64,000 nucleotides of DNA. It comes from Streptomyces sp. NRRL F-525. Its GTDB lineage: Bacteria; Actinomycetota; Actinomycetes; Streptomycetales; Streptomycetaceae. A program made the position numbers and the translations under genes. Of the stretch, positions 59,494 through 64,000 are shown one piece after another (position 1 is the first letter of the stretch; each line of letters begins with the position of its first letter). The DNA lies in NCBI RefSeq assembly GCF_000716605.1, contig NZ_JNXE01000017.1, forward strand, positions 124,001 to 188,000, read 5' to 3'. The notes beneath the pieces are model-generated. The model searched no databases, was not told the origin of the DNA, and saw only the letters and a program-made list of their open reading frames with translations.

Positions 59494-60716
59494 GACAGGT
59501 CTCCTGGCTGGTCGGGGGAGCGGGGGCTGAACCGCACGGGCAGCGACGTGAGCGAGCGATGGAAGGGGCCGGGGCGCCAGGTCAACTCCGCGCGCGGTAC
59601 GACGGGTTCGAGGTCCGGCAGCCACAGGGTGAGCCGCTCGATCGCCTCCGTCGCGATGAGCAGCGTGTGCTGTTTGACCGGGCAGGCGTGCGGACCCGCC
59701 GACCACGACAGGTGCGAGGCGTCCTTGGGATGCCGTCCGGTGACGACCTCCTGCTCGGCGAAGTGCGCGAGCGCGCCGTACGAGACGACGACCGGGACGG
59801 CCGGACTGATCCACGCGCCGTGGAACGTCACGGGTGAACGGGCGTAGTGGATCCCGTAGTTGGCGAGCGGGGTCTCGTGGTGCAGGACCTCCACCACGGC
59901 GTCCATGACCGGGCGGGCGCCGCTCGTCAGGGTGGAGTAGTAGACCGAGGTGCCGAGGATGCGGGAGAGGGCGTTGGACACCAGGTTCGCGGTCGGCTCG
60001 TGGCCCGCGCCCAGGGTGAGGAACACCTGCCAGGTGACCTCCTCCGGGGTGAGTCCGGCCGGATGGTCGAGGAGCCAGCTCGGGAGGTCGTCGCCGCGCG
60101 CCTGCGCCTTGGCGGCGATGAGTTCGAGGACGTAACCGCCGAACTCGGCCTCGCCCTCGGCCGCTTGGGCGCCGCCCTCCATCATCATGCCCAGCGCCCG
60201 GTCCAGCCGCTCGCTCTGGCTGTCGGGCAGCCCGAACAGGCTGTTGAAGACCAGCGCCATCAGCGGCCGGGCGAACTCGCCCACCAGATCGGCCTGTCCG
60301 CGCGGCCCGATCCTGCTCACCAGCACATGCACCGCCCGGTGCACCCGGGCGCGCAGGTCGTGCGGCTCGATCCGCTCGAAGGCGTCGATCAGCGCGCCAC
60401 GGTAGCGGACGTGCGCCGCGCCGTCCGCGAACAGGGAGTTGGGCCGCCAGCGCATCATCCCGAGCACCGGCGAGTCCTCGGCGACCGTCGTCTCCCACGG
60501 CCGGGGATCGTGCGAGAACGTGGCGGTGTCCCGCAGCAGCTCCAGCGCGGCCCGCCGCTCGGTGACGACGAACGCCGGTACGCCCGGGGCGAGTTCGGCC
60601 CGGCCGACCGGACCCTGGGCGCGCAGGGCGGCGTAGTAGCCGTAGGGATCCAGCGCGAAGCCGTCCTCCCACAGCCGGACGGGACGGGCGGGGCCGACGG
60701 GGGAAGCAGTGGTCAC
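59490..60716 (-). CDS. Atypical cytochrome P450 lacking ExxR (CvnE-like)
   Basis: A 408-residue P450-fold protein with altered core motifs. The I-helix reads GAGHEPT, the K-helix has EVLHHETP so the invariant Arg of ExxR is His, and the heme segment is WSAGPHACPV, keeping the Cys but losing the following Gly. These changes match CYP157-type conservon P450s, where the usual structural motif is lost. The activity may be regulatory or redox sensing rather than classic hydroxylation. The GTG start overlaps the GTPase stop. Confidence 0.92.
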   Translation of the reverse strand: MTTASPVGPARPVRLWEDGFALDPYGYYAALRAQGPVGRAELAPGVPAFVVTERRAALELLRDTATFSHDPRPWETTVAEDSPVLGMMRWRPNSLFADGAAHVRYRGALIDAFERIEPHDLRARVHRAVHVLVSRIGPRGQADLVGEFARPLMALVFNSLFGLPDSQSERLDRALGMMMEGGAQAAEGEAEFGGYVLELIAAKAQARGDDLPSWLLDHPAGLTPEEVTWQVFLTLGAGHEPTANLVSNALSRILGTSVYYSTLTSGARPVMDAVVEVLHHETPLANYGIHYARSPVTFHGAWISPAVPVVVSYGALAHFAEQEVVTGRHPKDASHLSWSAGPHACPVKQHTLLIATEAIERLTLWLPDLEPVVPRAELTWRPGPFHRSLTSLPVRFSPRSPDQPGDLS

Positions 60717-61336
60717 CGGTGCTCCGGGGGGTCGCGGTCGATCAGGTGCTGGACCAGGGCGAGCAGCGCGTCGAGGGACGAGTCCGCGTCCCGGGCGTCA
60801 CAGGTCACCAGCGGCGTGCCGGGCGCCAAGTCCAGGGCGGCGCGCAGCTGTTGCTCGGTGTGGTGGCGGGGCGCGTCCGGGAAGGTGTTGAGGGCGACGG
60901 CGTACGGGAGCCCGCTCTCCTCCACCAGCCCGAGCACGTCGAACGAGGCGTCGACGCGCCGGCTGTCGACCAGCACGAGCGCCCCGAGCGCGCCGTGCGC
61001 GATGTCCTCCCACAGCGCCCGGAACCGCTCCTGCCCGGGTGTGCCGAACAGGTACAGCACGATCCCGCCCGGGAGGCTGATCCGCCCGAAGTCGATCGCG
61101 ACGGTCGTCGTCGACTTCTCCCGCACCCCGTCGAGATCGTCCACCTGGACAGACGCCTCGCTGAGCCGCTCCTCGGTGTGCAGCGGGCGGATCTCCGACA
61201 CGGAGTCGATGAGCGTCGTCTTGCCCACCCCGAAGGGTCCCGCGATCAGGATCTTGACCAACTCGCGGGCGGTGTCCGGCAGATGGAGGCCGCCGGCCGG
61301 GCTGCCGCTAGTGGTGCTTGAGGGCGCGTAGGCCAT
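60713..61336 (-). CDS. Conservon small GTPase (CvnD-like)
   Basis: A 207-residue Ras-like G protein. The P-loop is GPFGVGKTT at about 33-41, switch II is FGTPGQERF (about 97-105), and the NKxD position reads LNTF, degenerate as in other conservon GTPases. It should cycle between GTP and GDP with the roadblock and DUF742 proteins and the kinase-like protein on the membrane. It overlaps the DUF742 gene by 29 bases and the P450 gene by four. Confidence 0.94.
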   Translation of the reverse strand: MAYAPSSTTSGSPAGGLHLPDTARELVKILIAGPFGVGKTTLIDSVSEIRPLHTEERLSEASVQVDDLDGVREKSTTTVAIDFGRISLPGGIVLYLFGTPGQERFRALWEDIAHGALGALVLVDSRRVDASFDVLGLVEESGLPYAVALNTFPDAPRHHTEQQLRAALDLAPGTPLVTCDARDADSSLDALLALVQHLIDRDPPEHR

Positions 61337-61670
61337 CTGCGACTCTCTTCAGCAGGTCGGGGTCGAAGCGTTCGGCGGGCGGGATCGGGGCACGGGCGAG
61401 CACCAGGCTCCGGTCGAGCAGACCGGCGGCCAGCACCCGCACCGCGGACACGGGCAGCTCCAGCAGGGCCGCAGCCTCCAGCACCGTCAGCGAACCGCCG
61501 TACAGGGCGTCCAGCAGGGCGAGTTGGGCCGCGGGCAGGTCGGCCGGGGCGGGCTCGCCGCTGCCGCTGAGCACCGTCAGCCGCTCCAGGTGCGGGCGGC
61601 TGGGCCGGGCCACACCGCCGGTCGACAGATACGCGGGAACGAGAGGACGGCCGCCGCGGCGGCCCGTCAT
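61308..61670 (-). CDS. DUF742 protein (CvnC-like)
   Basis: A 120-residue protein of the DUF742 family, winged-helix-like, a constant conservon member. RPLVPAYLSTGG near the N-terminus and LLELPVSAVRVLAAGLLDR near the centre are the usual conserved blocks, ending in LLKRVADGLRAL. It couples the GTPase to the complex; its exact role is not settled. It overlaps the roadblock gene by ATGA. Confidence 0.94.
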   Translation of the reverse strand: MTGRRGGRPLVPAYLSTGGVARPSRPHLERLTVLSGSGEPAPADLPAAQLALLDALYGGSLTVLEAAALLELPVSAVRVLAAGLLDRSLVLARAPIPPAERFDPDLLKRVADGLRALKHH

Positions 61671-62089
61671 GCCGGTGCGCCGCCGTCAACTCCCCGCGGA
61701 GCGGCGGCCATCGCCTTCTCACCCAGCCGCGCCACCTGCGAGTGCACCCGGTGAGCCAGCAGGTCCAGCCGTACCTCGGTGTCGCCGTAGGCCGCCACAC
61801 ACGTCCCGTGATCCGTGGGCACGATGAGCACATAGCCGAGGTCCGACTCGATGACCACCTGCCGGATCTCGGCCCGCTCCCGGTCGGCGAACGCCGCCGC
61901 GGCGGTCCGGCACGCCCCCTGCACCGTGCTGGTGATCGCGGCCACCCGCTCGCCCGAGGCCTGGGACAGCGCGTCGGTGTACCCCCGCACCAGCCCGTCC
62001 CGGGTCAGCAGCACCGCCGCCACCACATGCGGCACCTCCAGGATCGGATCCAGCACCCATGCCGTGTCGCCCCCATCGCGGCTGGTCAT
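61667..62089 (-). CDS. Roadblock/LC7-domain protein (CvnB-like)
   Basis: A 140-residue roadblock protein (DPILEVPHVVAAVLLTRDGLVRGYTDAL, then GYVLIVPTD and TEVRLDLLAHRV). In conservons it is thought to regulate the GTPase and to bind the kinase-like protein. The start overlaps the upstream cvnA-like stop by ATGA. Confidence 0.94.
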   Translation of the reverse strand: MTSRDGGDTAWVLDPILEVPHVVAAVLLTRDGLVRGYTDALSQASGERVAAITSTVQGACRTAAAAFADRERAEIRQVVIESDLGYVLIVPTDHGTCVAAYGDTEVRLDLLAHRVHSQVARLGEKAMAAAPRGVDGGAPA

Positions 62090-63507
62090 CTGGCCGCTCC
62101 CCCCTCGTGATCGGTCTGATGTGTGTCGTGCGCCGCTGTGTCGAGCGCTACGGATTCATCGGCTACGGCGCCCTCGCTCGCGGCGCGCGCGGCGGCGGTG
62201 CCGGACTGGAGGGCGCCGAGCGCGGCGGCGGCCTGCTCCGGGCCGCGCTCCGGTCGGCGTGTCTCGGGCGCGAGCGGTGCCGCCGGTGCGGCGGCCGGGG
62301 TCCGGCGACGGCGCCGGGGCAGGCCGCCCGCATCGGGTACGGCCTGATGCCCGGCAGCGTCGGCCACGGCCCGTTCGTCGCGGTCGGAGCCGTAGGAGTG
62401 GGCGGGGGCGGGCGTGCGGGTGGGTGCGGGGGCCCGGCGGGTCGAGCGCGGGGCGCCGGCCGCGGGCGGCCGCCGCTCGGGGTCGATACGGCTGAGGAGG
62501 TGGCTGTCGACGCGCAGGACCGCGCGGACGCCGCCGTAGGGGGAGGGCGAGGACACGTCGACGCTCAGGTCGAACTGCCTGGTCAGGCGCCCGATCGCGG
62601 CGAACCCCATGCGCGGCGGGTCGCCCAGATCGGTGAGCAGGATCGGGCCGGAACCGGCCACCATCCGCCCGGCCTGGTCGCGCTCGTCCTGCGTCATCCC
62701 GAGCCCCGCGTCGTCGACGGTGACGCAGACACCGTGATGGACGTGCTCCAGGTTGACCACGACGTCGGTGTCCGGCGCGGAGTGCCGCAGCGCGTTGTCG
62801 AGGAGCTCGGCGACGATGATCGCGACCGGTTCGACGGCGTGCGAGACGAGCGCGGTACCGGCTTCGAGGTGGTTGTGCACCCGCACCCGGTGATACCCGG
62901 CGAGCCGCGCCTGCCCGCCGGTGACCGCCTCGACGAGGTGCGACTCCTCACGAGCGAGCCCGACCCAGGCCCCGCAGACGACGGCCGCGACCTGCGCCCG
63001 GCGCAGCGACTGCTCGTTCTCGTGGTCCAGCATGAACAGGGTCTGCGCCAACTCGGGTTCGTCGTAACGCTGTTGGAGCGAGCGCAAGGCGTCCTGCAAC
63101 CGGTACAACGCGGCCTGGATCTCACGAGTGGCCCCACGCATCCCGGCCTGCGCGGCGGCGTCGATGCGGGTGCGCTGTGCGGTGAGCTCCGAACGCACCG
63201 AGGTCAGCACGCTTTCGAGGGCGATGCCGATGGGCGAACCGATGAACTGCGGCTGCGCGGGCCCCGGTACGGCGACCCGCGGATGGGTGAGCTGCCGGGC
63301 GGCGGCCGGTATCCGCTGGAGCGCCAGATGCTCGACCTCGGCCGCCAACGCCGCCTGAACACCGTCCAGTCGGTCCCGCAGCTCGGTGATCTCCTGTCGC
63401 TGCAGGGCGCGTTGACGCCGGGACCGCAACAGCCCGGCACCGAGCGCCAGCGCGGACAGCGTGCCGGCGGCGAGAGCACCGGTCACCAGGTCCGGTAATT
63501 CGGTCAT
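62086..63507 (-). CDS. Conservon sensor kinase-like protein (CvnA-like)
   Basis: A 473-residue nitrate/sulfonate-sensor-like histidine-kinase-type protein. One membrane helix (about 8-28) is followed by a coiled-coil region and a conserved helical block with LFMLDHENEQSLRRAQVA. The HATPase shows LLDNALRHSAP, DDAGLGM and GFAAIGRL. A long Pro/Ala/Arg-rich disordered tail (about 330-473) follows. Conservon kinases lack a normal phosphoacceptor arrangement. ATG at 63507 places the helix at the N-terminus; a longer frame to 63678 would read through a hairpin. Confidence 0.9.
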   Translation of the reverse strand: MTELPDLVTGALAAGTLSALALGAGLLRSRRQRALQRQEITELRDRLDGVQAALAAEVEHLALQRIPAAARQLTHPRVAVPGPAQPQFIGSPIGIALESVLTSVRSELTAQRTRIDAAAQAGMRGATREIQAALYRLQDALRSLQQRYDEPELAQTLFMLDHENEQSLRRAQVAAVVCGAWVGLAREESHLVEAVTGGQARLAGYHRVRVHNHLEAGTALVSHAVEPVAIIVAELLDNALRHSAPDTDVVVNLEHVHHGVCVTVDDAGLGMTQDERDQAGRMVAGSGPILLTDLGDPPRMGFAAIGRLTRQFDLSVDVSSPSPYGGVRAVLRVDSHLLSRIDPERRPPAAGAPRSTRRAPAPTRTPAPAHSYGSDRDERAVADAAGHQAVPDAGGLPRRRRRTPAAAPAAPLAPETRRPERGPEQAAAALGALQSGTAAARAASEGAVADESVALDTAAHDTHQTDHEGGAAR

Positions 63508-63730
63508 CGAATCGAGTCCAAGCGAAGTCGGGCAGGGCTGAGTTGGGACCTTCGAGCCTTGGTCCGGGCCCCTCGGCGGGGTGCCCGGAGCACAGTACAC
63601 ACCGTCATCGACCGCTCTCGCACGGTGTAACAGGAGTTCCCTTCGAAACTGACCGGCCTCTGTTCGCTTCTGTGGCATGTGTCTGAAATGGCGGGTGGGG
63701 AAAGCGAGTTGAGAGGTCGGCCGCTGTACG
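63508..63730. other. Upstream region of the conservon
   Basis: A 223-base gap. It contains a GC hairpin TCCGGGC (63563-63569) / GCCCGGA (63583-63589) with an inner CCC/GGG extension in the presumed leader of the cvnA-like gene. No confident promoter boxes were found and no small gene is supported. Confidence 0.5.
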
Positions 63731-64000
63731 TCAGCCGTTCGGCAGGATCACCGCACGCCCGTTGATCTTCCCGGCGTGCAGCCGCTCGTACGCGAGCGGA
63801 GCCTCGTCCAGGGTGAAGGTCTCCGTGTGGACCGACACCGCGCCGGAGCGGGCCAGCGCCAGGACCTCGGTTAGTTCGCTGCGGCTGCCCCAGTAGGGGG
63901 CGTTGACCGAGACCTCGAAGGGCAGGTGGCCGAAGCCCACGGGCAGGGCGCCGCCGCCGATGCCGACGATCGCCACCTCGCCCTCGACGGCCGCGACCGC
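63731..64000 (-). CDS. Zinc-type alcohol dehydrogenase, C-terminal part (partial)
   Basis: The C-terminal about 90 residues of a medium-chain dehydrogenase whose 5' part lies beyond the right edge. The strand end of the Rossmann fold (EVAIVGIGGGALP), the NAPYWGSRSELTEVLALARSG helix typical of zinc alcohol dehydrogenases, and the closing LDEAPLAYERLHAGKINGRAVILP are visible. It would oxidise alcohols or reduce aldehydes with NAD(P). The reading frame stays open to 64000. Confidence 0.88.
   Translation of the reverse strand, partial: AVAAVEGEVAIVGIGGGALPVGFGHLPFEVSVNAPYWGSRSELTEVLALARSGAVSVHTETFTLDEAPLAYERLHAGKINGRAVILPNG

Overview
The window is high-GC actinobacterial DNA, almost certainly from a Streptomyces. 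The evidence is the strong third-position G/C bias, frequent GTG starts, tight ATGA/GTGA overlaps, an AfsR/SARP-type regulator, a complete conservon (kinase-like protein, roadblock, DUF742, GTPase and two P450s), a SpoIIE-type multidomain phosphatase and secreted Streptomyces-style hydrolases. No tRNA, rRNA, CRISPR array, insertion sequence or phage gene was seen.

Region 1 (1-26.5 kb) is a CoA-thioester catabolic island. A leftward operon (SnoaL-like protein, two acyl-CoA dehydrogenases, TesB thioesterase; 4095 to 905) diverges from a rightward operon (fused LivH-LivM permease, LivG, LivF, two small orphan proteins, amidohydrolase, enoyl-CoA hydratase; 4234 to 10453). After a terminator hairpin comes a divergent group (crotonase; half-size CaiB-like protein; amidohydrolase). 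A ten-gene leftward run follows (23530 to 13862): crotonase, two acyl-CoA dehydrogenases, acyl-CoA ligase, CoA transferase, crotonase, thiolase, acyl-CoA dehydrogenase and SDR. Upstream lie a GntR/FadR-type regulator and a leftward acyl-CoA dehydrogenase/SDR pair. Together these could import a carboxylic or alicyclic compound, activate it with CoA and shorten it by beta-oxidation-like steps. The substrate cannot be read from sequence. Two tandem acyl-CoA dehydrogenase pairs resemble heteromeric steroid side-chain enzymes. Two DNA motifs tie the island together: a near-identical 24-bp element centred on GGTCAGACC at two promoters, and a GAGAAT-N3-ATTCTC palindrome at three places.

Region 2 (26.6-41.6 kb) is mixed housekeeping and accessory content: HAD hydrolase, DoxX-like protein and peroxiredoxin, SpoIIE phosphatase, secreted cupin, aldo/keto reductase, HEAT protein, TauD dioxygenase, LLM flavoprotein, metallophosphoesterase, a metzincin-type metalloprotease, an MHYT sensor, a small antitoxin-like protein and an MFS exporter.

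Region 3 (41.7-52.5 kb) holds a small secreted protein, a 999-residue AfsR-like regulator and a leftward sugar-type operon: binding lipoprotein, two permeases, ROK regulator, GMC/pyranose-oxidase-like flavoprotein, CDA-fold deaminase and TIM-barrel isomerase. I read it as a candidate pathway that oxidises a glycoside or nucleoside and cleaves it by elimination. Between oxidase and deaminase lie three tandem 17-bp repeats, each carrying a Shine-Dalgarno sequence and a start codon. They form two 6-codon micro-ORFs whose stops overlap the next start.

Region 4 (52.9-64 kb) has an M4 metalloprotease that appears to have lost its active-site histidine segment, a GH64 beta-1,3-glucanase under a CebR-like palindrome, a dienelactone hydrolase, a YciO/Sua5-type protein, the conservon and the end of a zinc alcohol dehydrogenase.
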